A stretch of 64,000 nucleotides of DNA from Blastochloris viridis. GTDB taxonomy: Bacteria; Pseudomonadota; Alphaproteobacteria; Rhizobiales; Xanthobacteraceae. Within the stretch, counting starts at the first letter, position 1, and each line of letters starts with the position of its first letter. This document shows, piece by piece, positions 37,922 to 48,043 of this stretch. The notes beneath the pieces were generated by a model. That model did no database searches, had not been told where the DNA came from, and worked only from the letters and a program-made list of their open reading frames with translations. The DNA lies in assembly GCF_001402875.1 (NCBI RefSeq), contig NZ_CP012946.1:1218001-1282000 (forward strand). Direction: 5' to 3'. Made by a program: the position numbers and the translations under genes.

Positions 37922-38238
37922 TGATCTCACGCATCTGGCACGGGTGGACGACGCCCGACAACGCCGCTGCCTACGAAACATTGCTGAAGACGCAAGTGTT
38001 TCCGGGCATTGAGGAAAAGCGCATAAAGGGCTATCGCGGCATCGAACTGTTGCAAAGGCCGATGGGCGATGAGGTCGAGTTCATCACCATGATGCGGTTC
38101 GACAGCCTCGACGACATCAAGGCCTTCGCCGGCGAGGACTTCGAAACCGCCTATGTGATCGAGGCTGCGCGCCGGCTGCTGAAGCGGTTCGATGCGCGCT
38201 CGCAGCATTACGAACTCCGCGACCAGCGCAGTTATTGA
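37921..38238 (+). CDS. ABM-like (antibiotic biosynthesis monooxygenase fold) protein in suf operon
   Basis: A 105-aa ferredoxin-fold protein. It begins [19 protein letters not shown], then has LLQRPMGDEVEFITMMRFDSLDDI, the pattern of small dimeric ABM/dabb-type proteins. Some relatives bind or degrade haem, others have no known activity. It sits between sufB and sufC, overlapping the sufB stop by one base. A GTG at 37918 is an alternative start. It is not a standard suf component. Confidence 0.75.
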   Translation: MISRIWHGWTTPDNAAAYETLLKTQVFPGIEEKRIKGYRGIELLQRPMGDEVEFITMMRFDSLDDIKAFAGEDFETAYVIEAARRLLKRFDARSQHYELRDQRSY

Positions 38239-38287
38239 CGATGGACCACCGCCCCATGGCGCCGAGGTCAAAGACGGGATGATACCG

Positions 38288-39033
<746 letters not shown>

Positions 39034-39034
<1 letters not shown>

Positions 39035-39240
39035 TGACATTCAGCGAGACCGACAACCTCGTGCTCCAGCAACTTCGCGCCATCCGCGAGCAACTCGATA
39101 CGCTGAACCAGCGGCAGATCGAGACGGTGCAGCGGATTGGCTCACTTGAGGTGCAGGTTGCCAATCTGTCGGTCCGCATCGACCGTATCGACGCGCGGCT
39201 CGACCGCGTGGAAAAACGTCTCGGACAGATCGAAGCCTGA
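39034..39240 (+). CDS. Small coiled-coil protein between sufC and sufD
   Basis: A 68-aa protein that is almost entirely coiled coil: heptad-like runs of LQQLRAIREQLDTLNQRQ, then LSVRIDRIDARLDRVEKRL. ATG 39034 overlaps the sufC stop by one base (TGATG), so it is translated with sufC. I know no suf component like this; similar short coils are sometimes encoded beside enzymes as oligomerisation or antitoxin-like parts. The coding signal (regular heptads) is convincing. Confidence 0.65.
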
Positions 39241-39262
39241 ACCGTTAGGAAGACCACGTCGC

Positions 39263-40591
39263 ATGACCGATATGACCCCCATCAAGACGCCGGCCGAGCT
39301 GGCGCTCAGCGCTGCGTTCGGTCTCGCGGCACCGAGCCTGCCAGGCGATGCCGACGTCAAGAAGCTGCGCCAGGACGCATTTGGCGCATTCGAATCCGCC
39401 GGGCTGCCGAACCGCCGCATCGAAGACTGGAAGTACACCGATTTGCGCATGCTGATGCGCGAGGCGAAGCCGCTGGCGTCGCCGCTGAGCGGCGAGGATG
39501 TCGCGGCCGCGCGCGACGCCGGTGCCGCGTTCGCCGCGGTCGGCGCGCGTCGGCTGGTGCTGGTCAATGGCAGCTTCGCGCCCGCACTGTCCGACCTCGC
39601 CGACCTCGAGCCGGGCCTCACGGTGATGCCGCTGGCGGGTGTGCTGAGAGAGGCCCATCCGCTGCGCGAGCGGCTCGGTGCGCTGGCGCCGGCCGGCAAC
39701 ATCGCGCTCGACCTCAACACCGCGTTCATGACCGACGGCGTGGTGATCCACGTCGGCGCGGGCACGACGGTTGCGCGGCCGCTGCTGATCGTCAATTGCC
39801 ATGTTGGCGCCGCCACCGCCGATTTCAGCCGCTCGCTGGTGGTGGTCGAACCCGACGCCGCGCTGACCCTGATCGAGAGCTTCGAGGGGCCGGACGGCAC
39901 CGACTACCAGACCAACAGCGCGTTGGAGCTGTCGGTCGGCGAGGGCGCTTGCGTCGAGTTGATCCGCCACCAGGCCGAGGGCGATCGCGCGCTTCATCTC
40001 CACACGCTGATGGCGGAGGTGGGCGCGCGCACGGTGCTGAAAGGCTGCGTGCTCACCACCGGCGCCGCGGTGTCGCGCCAGCAGGTCGGCCTTGCGCTCA
40101 AGGGCGACCACATCGTCGCGGCGTTGCGCGGCGCCTCGCTGCTGCGCGGCCGCCAGCACGGCGACACCACGCTTCAGGTCGAGCACAAGGCGACCCAGTG
40201 CGAGAGCCGCGAGCTGTTTCGCACCGTGCTCGACGGCGAGGCCCACGGCGTGTTCCAGGGCAAGATCATCGTGGAGGCCGAGGCGCAGAAGACCGATGGC
40301 CGCATGGCCTCGAACGCGCTGGTGCTGTCCGACCGCGCCGAGATGAGCAACAAGCCCGAGCTCGAGATCTACGCCGACGACGTGCAGTGCGGCCACGGCG
40401 CGACGTCGGGCGCGCTCGATGAGGAGCTGTTGTTCTATCTCGAAGCCCGCGGGATCCCGGCAGCAGAGGCCGAGGCGTTGCTGATCCAGTCGTTCGTCGG
40501 CGAAATCGTCGATGAGGTCGGCCTTGAGCCGGTGCGCGAGGCGCTGACCGGGCAGGTGGCGCGCTGGCTGGAGCGGCGCGACAATGGCTAA
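39263..40591 (+). CDS. sufD: Fe-S cluster assembly protein SufD
   Basis: This 442-aa SufB partner in the SufBC2D complex helps iron delivery to the scaffold. Family features are the early RRIEDWKYTDLR, the beta-helix core with KATQCESRELFRTVLDG and FQGKIIVEAEAQKTD, and GHGATSGALDEELLFYLEARG near the C-terminus. ATG 39263 gives the normal N-terminus; the open frame upstream to 39137 overlaps the coiled-coil gene. Confidence 0.96.
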   Translation: MTDMTPIKTPAELALSAAFGLAAPSLPGDADVKKLRQDAFGAFESAGLPNRRIEDWKYTDLRMLMREAKPLASPLSGEDVAAARDAGAAFAAVGARRLVLVNGSFAPALSDLADLEPGLTVMPLAGVLREAHPLRERLGALAPAGNIALDLNTAFMTDGVVIHVGAGTTVARPLLIVNCHVGAATADFSRSLVVVEPDAALTLIESFEGPDGTDYQTNSALELSVGEGACVELIRHQAEGDRALHLHTLMAEVGARTVLKGCVLTTGAAVSRQQVGLALKGDHIVAALRGASLLRGRQHGDTTLQVEHKATQCESRELFRTVLDGEAHGVFQGKIIVEAEAQKTDGRMASNALVLSDRAEMSNKPELEIYADDVQCGHGATSGALDEELLFYLEARGIPAAEAEALLIQSFVGEIVDEVGLEPVREALTGQVARWLERRDNG

Positions 40592-40804
40592 TCGGGCGTC
40601 GGGCTGATCGCATGGCGAGGCCGACACAACGCTGGTCGGAAATCCCTGCCGGGGAAGAGGTTTCGGCGAGCGGTCGACGGTTCGGCCCGGTGGGCCGGCC
40701 CGTCCGAAGCGGCATGGCGGCGGTTTTGCCGCCATCGATCGGGCATCGCGCCGCGGCGAGGTGGCTGGGCGCAGGACAGGTTCATAATTGAGGCAGCGGG
40801 GATC

Positions 40805-42061
40805 ATGATGGATGCGACGGCAATCGACCGCGCGGCGGCATCGGCTTTCGATGTTGAGGCGGTGAGGGCGGATTTCCCCATCCTGGCCCGCGAGGTCTAT
40901 GGCAAGCCGCTGGTCTATCTCGACAACGCCGCGTCGGCGCAAAAGCCGCGGCAGGTGCTGGACCGTATGCGGCTGGCGTACGAGACCGAATACGCCAACG
41001 TTCACCGCGGCATGCACTTCCTCGCCAATGCCGCCACCGAAGCCTATGAGGGCGCCCGCGAGACGGTGCGTGCCTTCCTCAATGCGCGCACGGTCGAGGA
41101 AATCGTGTTCGTGCGCAATGCCACCGAAGCGATCAACTTGGTCGCGGCGTCGTTCGGCGGCATGGTGCTCGAGGACGGCGACGAGGTGGTGCTGTCGATC
41201 ATGGAGCACCATTCCAACATCGTGCCCTGGCACTTCCACCGCGAGCGCCGCGGCGTGGTGCTGAAATGGGCGCCGGTCGACGACGACGGCAATTTCCTCT
41301 TGGACGAATTCGAAAAGCTGCTGACGCCGCGCACCAAGATCGTCGCCATCACCCACATGTCGAATGCGCTCGGCACCATCGTGCCGGTCAAGGAGGTGGT
41401 GCGCATCGCCCACGCTCGCGGCATCCCGGTGCTGGTCGACGGCAGCCAGGGCGCGGTGCACCTGCCGGTCGACGTGCAGGACATCGACGCCGATTTCTAT
41501 GTCATCACCGGCCACAAGCTGTATGGGCCCTCCGGCATCGGCGCGCTGTATGCCAAGCGCGAGCACCTCGACAGGATGCCGCCGTTCCTCGGCGGCGGCG
41601 AGATGATCCGGACGGTGACGCAGGACACCGTTACCTACGGCGATCCGCCGTACAAGTTCGAGGCCGGTACGCCGTCGATCGTCCCGGCGATCGGGCTCGG
41701 CGCGGCGCTCGACTACATCAAGTCGGTCGGACCGGAGGCGATCCGCGCCCACGAGGCCGATCTCCTCGCCTATGCCCACGGGCAGTTGTCGCGCATCAAC
41801 TCGCTGCGCATGTTCGGCAACGCACGCGAGAAAGGTGCCATCGTGTCATTCGAGTTGAGCAACGCGCACGCGCACGATGTCGCGACCGTGATCGACCGCT
41901 CAGGTATTGCGGTACGGGCTGGAACTCACTGCACCATGCCGCTGCTCGCCCGTTTCGGAGTAACCGCCACTTGCCGAGCGTCATTTGCACTGTACAACAC
42001 CCGCGAGGAAGTCGATAAACTGGTGAATGCTCTCACAAGAGCCGAGGCTCTGTTTGTATGA
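40805..42061 (+). CDS. sufS: Cysteine desulfurase SufS (group II)
   Basis: This 418-aa group II cysteine desulfurase is the usual sulfur donor for SufBCD. The PLP lysine lies in ITGHKLYGPSGIGALY and the catalytic Cys in RAGTHCTMPLLARFG (RxGxHC). It follows sufD after a 213-base gap that has no gene. Its TGA overlaps the next ATG (ATGA). With the NifS/IscS-type enzyme at 35197, the operon has two desulfurases. Confidence 0.96.
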   Translation: MMDATAIDRAAASAFDVEAVRADFPILAREVYGKPLVYLDNAASAQKPRQVLDRMRLAYETEYANVHRGMHFLANAATEAYEGARETVRAFLNARTVEEIVFVRNATEAINLVAASFGGMVLEDGDEVVLSIMEHHSNIVPWHFHRERRGVVLKWAPVDDDGNFLLDEFEKLLTPRTKIVAITHMSNALGTIVPVKEVVRIAHARGIPVLVDGSQGAVHLPVDVQDIDADFYVITGHKLYGPSGIGALYAKREHLDRMPPFLGGGEMIRTVTQDTVTYGDPPYKFEAGTPSIVPAIGLGAALDYIKSVGPEAIRAHEADLLAYAHGQLSRINSLRMFGNAREKGAIVSFELSNAHAHDVATVIDRSGIAVRAGTHCTMPLLARFGVTATCRASFALYNTREEVDKLVNALTRAEALFV

Positions 42062-42465
42062 ACGAGAATAATTCTAATCAGGACGTCGCTGCCACCGTCG
42101 CGAACCGCGTGCCGACCGATGCGGGCGCGGCTTCGACCGGTGCAATTCCGCCGCACGAGCTGGAGCGGCTGACGGACGATATCGTGCAGGCGCTGAAATC
42201 CGTGCACGACCCGGAAATCCCGGCGGACATCTACGAGCTGGGCCTGATCTACAAGGTCGACATCGGCGAGGACCGTATCGTCCACGTCGAGATGACGCTG
42301 ACCACGCCGAACTGCCCGTCTGCGGCCGAGCTGCCGCTGATGGTGGAAAGCGCGGTGGCGATGGTGTCCGGCGTCGCCGGCGCCAAGGTCGCGGTGGTGT
42401 GGGACCCGCCGTGGGATCAGAGCCGGATGTCGGAAGAGGCCCGCGTCGCGCTCAATCTTTGGTGA
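42058..42465 (+). CDS. sufT: SufT/SufX, MIP18 (DUF59) family Fe-S protein
   Basis: This 135-aa MIP18-domain protein helps mature Fe-S proteins. It has an unconserved N-terminal tail (about residues 1-32), then the DUF59 core: VHDPEIPADIYELGLIYKV, TLTTPNCPSAAELP with the conserved Cys, and VVWDPPWDQSRMSEEARV. ATG 42058 overlaps the sufS stop by four bases. In Agrobacterium the equivalent gene is called sufX. Confidence 0.94.
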   Translation: MNENNSNQDVAATVANRVPTDAGAASTGAIPPHELERLTDDIVQALKSVHDPEIPADIYELGLIYKVDIGEDRIVHVEMTLTTPNCPSAAELPLMVESAVAMVSGVAGAKVAVVWDPPWDQSRMSEEARVALNLW

Positions 42466-42573
42466 GAGTGGCCGAAGCTCGAATCGCGCCCCATATCCAC
42501 CAAGGATGCGATCCATGCTGGTCGGCGTCGGGCTCCGTTGGCGGGGCCGCGTTGCGTGCGAGGGAGAAAGCCG

Positions 42574-42948
42574 ATGACCGTCCGTCCCAAGATGCAGGTC
42601 CTGCGCCTCACCGATAGCGCCGCAGCACAGGTGAGGCAGCTGATGGACGCGACCGAGACGCCGATCGTGGGTCTGCGTGTCGGGGTCAAGAAAGGCGGCT
42701 GCGCCGGCATGGCCTACACCGTCGACTACGCCACCGAGGTTCGGCCGGGCGAGGAAGTGGTGGAGCAGGGCGGCGCCAAGGTGGTGATCGAGCCCGGCGC
42801 GATCATGTTTCTGCTCGGCGCTGAAATGGACTACCGCACCGAAAAGCTGTCGGCGCAGTTCGTGTTCAACAACCCGAACGAAACCGCATCGTGCGGCTGC
42901 GGGGAGTCGGTGGCGCTGGCGCCGGCCGAGGGCGCCGTCGCAGCGTAA
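42574..42948 (+). CDS. sufA: A-type Fe-S carrier SufA
   Basis: This 124-aa A-type carrier moves Fe-S clusters from SufBCD to targets. The three conserved cysteines are visible: GGCAGM and the C-terminal SCGCGES. ATG 42574 follows AGGGAG; the frame extends to 42538 with no homology. It is the last gene of the suf operon, 108 bases after sufT. Confidence 0.96.
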   Translation: MTVRPKMQVLRLTDSAAAQVRQLMDATETPIVGLRVGVKKGGCAGMAYTVDYATEVRPGEEVVEQGGAKVVIEPGAIMFLLGAEMDYRTEKLSAQFVFNNPNETASCGCGESVALAPAEGAVAA

Positions 42949-43204
42949 TACGAATCCAGCCGACCAGGCCGGTGGTCCCGTCGCCGGAAAATCTCTTCGA
43001 TTTCGCGATTTTTTGCGCCGGAACCAACGGTCGATTGCCGCCGCTGGAGGCGACACGGCCGCGGCTGTCGCGACGCCACGTCCGGTCCGGTTTCCGGGAT
43101 ATCGCCGCGCAATCCGGGAAACGGCGGCGTCGAAAACACCTGTTTGAAATGCCGGTCTCAACGCCCGGATTGCCGCCCGAAGGCGGGATCGGCTGGCGAC
43201 CCGA

Positions 43205-44266
43205 TTACGCCACCCGCGCCGGCGGCAGTTCCGGATCGGGCTCGACGGCGACGCGATTGCGGCCGCCGTGCTTGGCCATGTACAAATAGCTGTCGGCGCG
43301 CTCGATCAGTGAGGTCGCGGTGTCGCCGAGGCGCATGGTGGCGACGCCGGCCGAGATGGTGACGCGGCCGAGGCTTTCGCCGGTCGAGCGCTTCATCAGT
43401 TCCTTGCCCATCACCGCCCTGCGGATGTGCTCGGCCACGGTCGCGGCATGCTGGGCGGTGGTGCGCGGCAGCAGCACCACGAACTCCTCGCCGCCGTAGC
43501 GGGCGGCGATGTCCTGGCCCTTGACGTTCTGCTTCACCGCCAGCGCCACCAAGCGCAGCACCTGATCGCCGGTAAGGTGGCCGAAGGTGTCGTTGAACTT
43601 CTTGAAATGGTCGATGTCGGTGATCAGCAGCGACAGCGGCTCGCCGGAGGCTTTGGCGTCGGCCATCAGGCGGGCGAGCGCCATGTCGAAATACTTGCGG
43701 TTGGCCAGCGTGGTCAGCGGGTCGGTCAGCGACTCGGTGCGGGCGGCCTCCAGGTTCTCCTTGAGCTGCGAAATCTCGCGCTTGGAGTCGTTGAGGCGGT
43801 CCTGGAGGGTGCGATTGCGCGCCTCCATCTCGCGAGTCGACTCGACCAGGCTCTCGACGATGACGTGCAGGCTGTCGGAATCGGCGCCAGCGCGGGCAAT
43901 GGCGCTGGAGGCGTCGGCGAGCGATTCCGAATATTGCGACGCGTCGCCGGCCGCGGTCTGAACCATCGCCAGCACCTGGCTGATCTTGTTCATCACCTTG
44001 ACGCCGAGCTGGTCGATGGTCTCGGTGAAGCGATGGGGCGACAGCAGGTCGTCGTAGATGCGGTTGAGGTCCTTGTCGCAAAGGCCGCCGGACCGCGCCA
44101 GCGCCTCGTTCACCGCGGCGTTGAGGTGAACGTTCTGGCCGGTGGCATAATTGTACCAGACTTCATAGTTTCGCGGATAGGCGGGCTGGCGCAACGCCTT
44201 GATCTGCCCGATCGCGATCTCCGCGAAGGCCAGTGATCGTTCGAAATCGTCGGGCGAGACGACCAT
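43205..44266 (-). CDS. Diguanylate cyclase (GGEEF domain)
   Basis: This 353-aa cytoplasmic protein has a helical N-terminal region (about residues 1-175, with a coiled coil near 140-175) and a C-terminal GGDEF domain that makes cyclic di-GMP. The active-site motif is RYGGEEF, a catalytically competent variant. The inhibitory-site position reads KGQD instead of RxxD, so product inhibition may be weaker. No membrane segment or PAS domain was seen. The N-terminal part resembles those of PleD-independent cyclases in Hyphomicrobiales. ATG 44266 is used. Confidence 0.92.
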   Translation of the reverse strand: MVVSPDDFERSLAFAEIAIGQIKALRQPAYPRNYEVWYNYATGQNVHLNAAVNEALARSGGLCDKDLNRIYDDLLSPHRFTETIDQLGVKVMNKISQVLAMVQTAAGDASQYSESLADASSAIARAGADSDSLHVIVESLVESTREMEARNRTLQDRLNDSKREISQLKENLEAARTESLTDPLTTLANRKYFDMALARLMADAKASGEPLSLLITDIDHFKKFNDTFGHLTGDQVLRLVALAVKQNVKGQDIAARYGGEEFVVLLPRTTAQHAATVAEHIRRAVMGKELMKRSTGESLGRVTISAGVATMRLGDTATSLIERADSYLYMAKHGGRNRVAVEPDPELPPARVA

Positions 44267-44433
44267 GAATTCCCTCCGGGGCTCCGGCCTCCGTACGCGA
44301 AATCCACTAAGTCACAGTGACAAAGCGACGGAAGGGATCGTAGCGGCCGCCCCCTGAATATCCGGTAAACGCCCGTAACAACAGGGGGTTGCTCGGGCGC
44401 CAGGTTCTATATTCGCACGGTCGTAAAGCCGCG

Positions 44434-45879
44434 CTATTCGGCCTTGATGCGGGTCGGCCGAAGCAAAAACGCCGGCAAGAACAGATTTTCATCGTTATCT
44501 TCGGCCGTTTCGGCTCTGCGGGAGCGGCCGCCGACATTTCCGGGCCTGGTCACGGGCCGCGGAGTATCCTCAGTGTTTTTACGCTCCGGTTGAACACGAG
44601 GTGACGGAGGACTTGCGGTGTCGCGGGGACGGCGGCTGCTACCGCCTTTGCCACGTTCCCCACCCCGTTCGCCACGCTCCCCACCACGTCCGCTGCGCTC
44701 GCCGCGTCCGCCGCGCTCGCCACGGGCCGGGCGCTCGGAGCTGGATTCGTGGCTCACCGGCGCGCCGAGCCAGTTGATCTGCACGCCGGTCAACTTCTCG
44801 ATCGCCCCCAGCGAGCGGGTGTCGGCCGGGCTGACCAGCGTGACAGCGGTGCCGGAGCGGCCGGCGCGGCCGGTGCGGCCGATGCGGTGGATGTAGTCCT
44901 CGGCGTGGTGCGGCACGTCGTAGTTGAAGACGTGGCTGACCTCGGGAATGTCGAGGCCGCGGGCGGCGACGTCGGAGGCGACCAGGATGGTTGCCTCGCC
45001 CGTGCGGAAGGAGTCCAGCGAGGCGATGCGGGCGCGCTGGTCCATGTCGCCGTGCAGCGCGGTGGCGTTGAAGCCGTGCTTGACCAGCGAGCGCCACAGC
45101 ACCGCCACTTCGCGCTTGCGATTGCAGAACACGATGGCGTTCTTCAGCCCCTCGACCTCGCGGATCAGCCGACGCAGCACGTCGCGCTTCTCATGCGGCT
45201 CGGAGCCGGTGGCGATCAGTTGCTGAATGACGGTTGCCGCCGCAGTGGCCTGTTTGGCGACCTCGATCCGGGCGGGCTGATGCAGGAAGGTGTCGACGAG
45301 GCGCTGGATCTCCGGCGGCATGGTGGCCGAGAAGAACAGCGTCTGGCGCGTCATCGGGATCAACCGACAGATGCGCTCGATGTCAGGGATGAAGCCCATG
45401 TCGAGCATGCGGTCGGCTTCGTCGATGACCAGGATCTCGATGCCGGACAACAGCAGCTTGCCGCGCTCGAAATGGTCGAGCAGGCGGCCAGGGGTGGCGA
45501 TCAGCACGTCGACGCCGCGCGATAATTTGGCGTCCTGGTCGTCGAACGACACGCCGCCGATCAGCAGCGCCATGTTGATCTTGTGGTGCTGGCCGTATTT
45601 GCCGAACTCTTCCTCGACCTGTGCCGCGAGCTCGCGGGTCGGCTCCAGGATCAGCGTCCGCGGCATGCGGGCCTTGGCGCGGCCCTGTTCCAGCATCGTC
45701 AGCATCGGCAGCGTAAACGCTGCGGTCTTGCCGGTGCCGGTCTGGGCGATGCCGAGCACATCGCGATGCGCCAGGACGTGGGGAATCGCCTGTTCCTGGA
45801 TCGGGGTCGGCTCGGTGTAGCCGACTTCCTTCACGGCCACGAGAACCTTGTCGCTCAGGCCGAGGTGTTCAAAAGACAT
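44434..45879 (-). CDS. rhlE: DEAD-box RNA helicase, RhlE type
   Basis: This 481-aa ATP-dependent RNA helicase unwinds structured RNA in ribosome assembly and decay. Motifs in order: Q-motif TPIQEQAIP, AQTGTGKT, PTRELA, VIDEADRML, FFSATMP, then VASDVAARGLDIPEV and HRIGRTGRAGR. The C-terminal tail (about residues 375-470) is Arg/Gly/Glu-rich with ERGGRGERSGRGGERG-like repeats that bind RNA. ATG 45879 (MSFEHLGLSDKV) is the family start; the frame is open to 45957. Confidence 0.95.
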   Translation of the reverse strand: MSFEHLGLSDKVLVAVKEVGYTEPTPIQEQAIPHVLAHRDVLGIAQTGTGKTAAFTLPMLTMLEQGRAKARMPRTLILEPTRELAAQVEEEFGKYGQHHKINMALLIGGVSFDDQDAKLSRGVDVLIATPGRLLDHFERGKLLLSGIEILVIDEADRMLDMGFIPDIERICRLIPMTRQTLFFSATMPPEIQRLVDTFLHQPARIEVAKQATAAATVIQQLIATGSEPHEKRDVLRRLIREVEGLKNAIVFCNRKREVAVLWRSLVKHGFNATALHGDMDQRARIASLDSFRTGEATILVASDVAARGLDIPEVSHVFNYDVPHHAEDYIHRIGRTGRAGRSGTAVTLVSPADTRSLGAIEKLTGVQINWLGAPVSHESSSERPARGERGGRGERSGRGGERGERGGERGKGGSSRRPRDTASPPSPRVQPERKNTEDTPRPVTRPGNVGGRSRRAETAEDNDENLFLPAFLLRPTRIKAE

Positions 45880-46285
45880 CGATGCGGTCTCGGATCGGGC
45901 CCCGGAAATGCGGCGTCGGGACCAAAAGCACACAAGCTGGTACGCGTCTTGCGCCATCCTGCTGGTCGAGCCGGCACCATACGTCCTGACGACGCGGAGT
46001 CAATGGAGTCATAGGAACGATGGCCGAACGGCCGGCGGCGTCGCCCGTTGCGGGACAATCGGTATTCGGGCGGGGATGTCCATTGCGGATCGACGGCCGC
46101 GGCGCGCTGGGCGCCTTGCCCACAGGTGGGCCGAAAGGCGGGCCGCCAGCGAGGCCGCAGACAGGTGGCGCGGTGCCATGTTATCAGGCGCTTGGAGCGG
46201 CCGAGAGCCCCAATCGCGGATGCCCGCCTCAGCCAGCCTCGGCAGTGGGTCCATTCACCCATCGGCGCAATCAAGGAGGAACGTT
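45880..46285. other. Gap between rhlE and the TRAP transporter genes
   Basis: About 400 bases between divergent genes. It should hold both promoters, but I found none I would defend. Frames running through it have no family resemblance. Confidence 0.4.
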
Positions 46286-47311
46286 GTGACCAGGTTGTTG
46301 TCGTCGGCCGTGGCGGCCGGCCTTGCCATGCTGCTCGCCGGCCAGCCGGCCTCGGCCGAGGCCCTGAAGCCGGAATACAAGGTTTCCACCGTGCTGGGCG
46401 CGCCGTTTCCGTGGGGGCTTTCGGCGCAGCGCTGGGCCGATCTCGTCAAGGAGCGGTCGAACGGCCGGATCGTTCTCAAGGTCTATCCGGGTGCGCAACT
46501 GGTCGGCGGCGACCAGACCAAGGAATTCACCGCCATGCGCCAGGGCGTCATCGACATGGCGGTCGGCTCGACCATCAACTGGTCGCCCCAGGTGTCCCAG
46601 CTCAACCTGTTTGCGCTGCCGTTCCTGATGCCGGATTTCAGGGCGCTCGACGCCATCACCTCCGGCCCGGCCGGCAAGATGGTGTTCGACGTCATCGCCA
46701 CCAAGGACGTGGTGCCGCTGGCGTGGGGCGAGAACGGCTTCCGCGAATTGTCGAACTCCAAGCGCGACGTCAGGACGCCGGAGGACCTGAAGGGCCTCAA
46801 GATCCGCGTGGTCGGCTCGCCGCTGTTCAATGAGACCTTCACCGCGCTCGGCGCCAATCCGACCCAGATGAGCTGGGCCGACGCCCAGCCGGCGCTCTCG
46901 ACCGGCGCGGTCGACGGGCAGGAGAACCCGCTCGCGGTCTACTCCCTCGCCAAGCTGTACACCCTCGGCCAGAAACACCTGACGCTGTGGGGCTACGTCG
47001 CCGATCCCCTGATCTTCGCGGTGTCGAAGCCGGTGTGGGACACCTTCTCGCCCGAGGACCAGGCGCTGCTGCGCGCCGCCGCCGCCGACGCGGGCGCGTA
47101 CGGCCGCGACATTGCGCGCAAGGGCATCACGGTCGAGGACCCGTCGCTGCTGACGCAGATCGAGGCAGCCGGTGTCACCGTCACCCGCCTTTCTCCCGCG
47201 CAGCAGAAGGCGTTCCAGAAGGCCACCGCTGCGGTCTATGACAAGTGGAAGGCGCGGATCGGCGCCGACCTCGTCACCGCCGCCGAACAGTCGGTGGCCG
47301 CCAGCCGGTGA
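46286..47311 (+). CDS. dctP: TRAP transporter substrate-binding protein, DctP family
   Basis: A 341-aa periplasmic binding protein for a carboxylate-type solute. It has a signal peptide (about residues 1-25, cleavage after ASA) and the DctP pattern: YPGAQLVGGDQTKEFTAMRQG, FALPFLMPDFRALD, GLKIRVVGSPLFNETFTALG (cited as KIRVVGSPLFNETF) and SWADAQPALSTGAVDGQENP. The Arg in KIRV is the usual carboxylate anchor. The start is GTG 46286, with a perfect AAGGAGGA five bases upstream; no ATG nearby fits. The substrate cannot be named. Confidence 0.93.
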   Translation: MTRLLSSAVAAGLAMLLAGQPASAEALKPEYKVSTVLGAPFPWGLSAQRWADLVKERSNGRIVLKVYPGAQLVGGDQTKEFTAMRQGVIDMAVGSTINWSPQVSQLNLFALPFLMPDFRALDAITSGPAGKMVFDVIATKDVVPLAWGENGFRELSNSKRDVRTPEDLKGLKIRVVGSPLFNETFTALGANPTQMSWADAQPALSTGAVDGQENPLAVYSLAKLYTLGQKHLTLWGYVADPLIFAVSKPVWDTFSPEDQALLRAAAADAGAYGRDIARKGITVEDPSLLTQIEAAGVTVTRLSPAQQKAFQKATAAVYDKWKARIGADLVTAAEQSVAASR

Positions 47312-47388
47312 TCTGCGCGCTTGCGCCAGATCTCTGCTACCGCGACGACGGGCCGGCGGGCCCAGCCTGAACAGGTGTTGTTATCGCC

Positions 47389-47922
47389 ATGCCCGAGCCC
47401 GCCGATCTCCTCGCCCGCCAGGACCCGCCGTTGCGGGTTCCTGTCACCTTCGAGAAGGTGCTCGCCGCCGCGGCGATGGCGGCGCTGTGCCTGATCACGC
47501 TCGGCAACGTCATCGCGCGCTATTTCACCGACATCTCGTTCGCCTTCACCGAGGAATATTCGATTGCGCTGATGGTGGTGGTCACCATGCTCGGCGCCTC
47601 GATCGCCACCGCCGCCGACCGCAACATCCGCATCGTCTGGTTCGCCTCGCTGCTGCCGCCCGGCGGCCGCCACGCCGCGGAGGTGATCGCGACGGTGGCG
47701 ACTATCGCGATGTTCGCGCTGCTGGCGGTGCTCGGCGGCCGGCTGGTGTGGGACGAATACCGCTTCGAGGTCACCTCGCCGGGGCTCGGCGAGCCGCAAT
47801 GGATCTACACCGCGGCGCTACCGGTGCTGGCGGTGGTGGTGACCGGCCGCGCGGTCGGCCACCTGGTGCGCACGCTCAAGCTCCGCCGGCTGCCGCCGCA
47901 CGACGCGGTCGACCCGCTGTGA
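47389..47922 (+). CDS. dctQ: TRAP transporter small membrane subunit, DctQ family
   Basis: This 177-aa protein has four membrane helices (about residues 24-44, 54-76, 95-116 and 140-160) and the DctQ signature FTEEYSIALMVVVTMLGAS. It pairs with DctM to drive import with a sodium or proton gradient. It lies 77 bases after dctP. ATG 47389 is used. Confidence 0.93.
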   Translation: MPEPADLLARQDPPLRVPVTFEKVLAAAAMAALCLITLGNVIARYFTDISFAFTEEYSIALMVVVTMLGASIATAADRNIRIVWFASLLPPGGRHAAEVIATVATIAMFALLAVLGGRLVWDEYRFEVTSPGLGEPQWIYTAALPVLAVVVTGRAVGHLVRTLKLRRLPPHDAVDPL

Positions 47923-48043
47923 TCGCGGTGGCGCGAACACCACTTCGTTTGGTCGCGCATCGCGCGCGCTCCGGCGCCGGCCGCGGGCCGAACCGTGGCG
48001 GTCCGGCCGCATTCGTCAAACCCCGAGCCACCTTCGACCGGCC

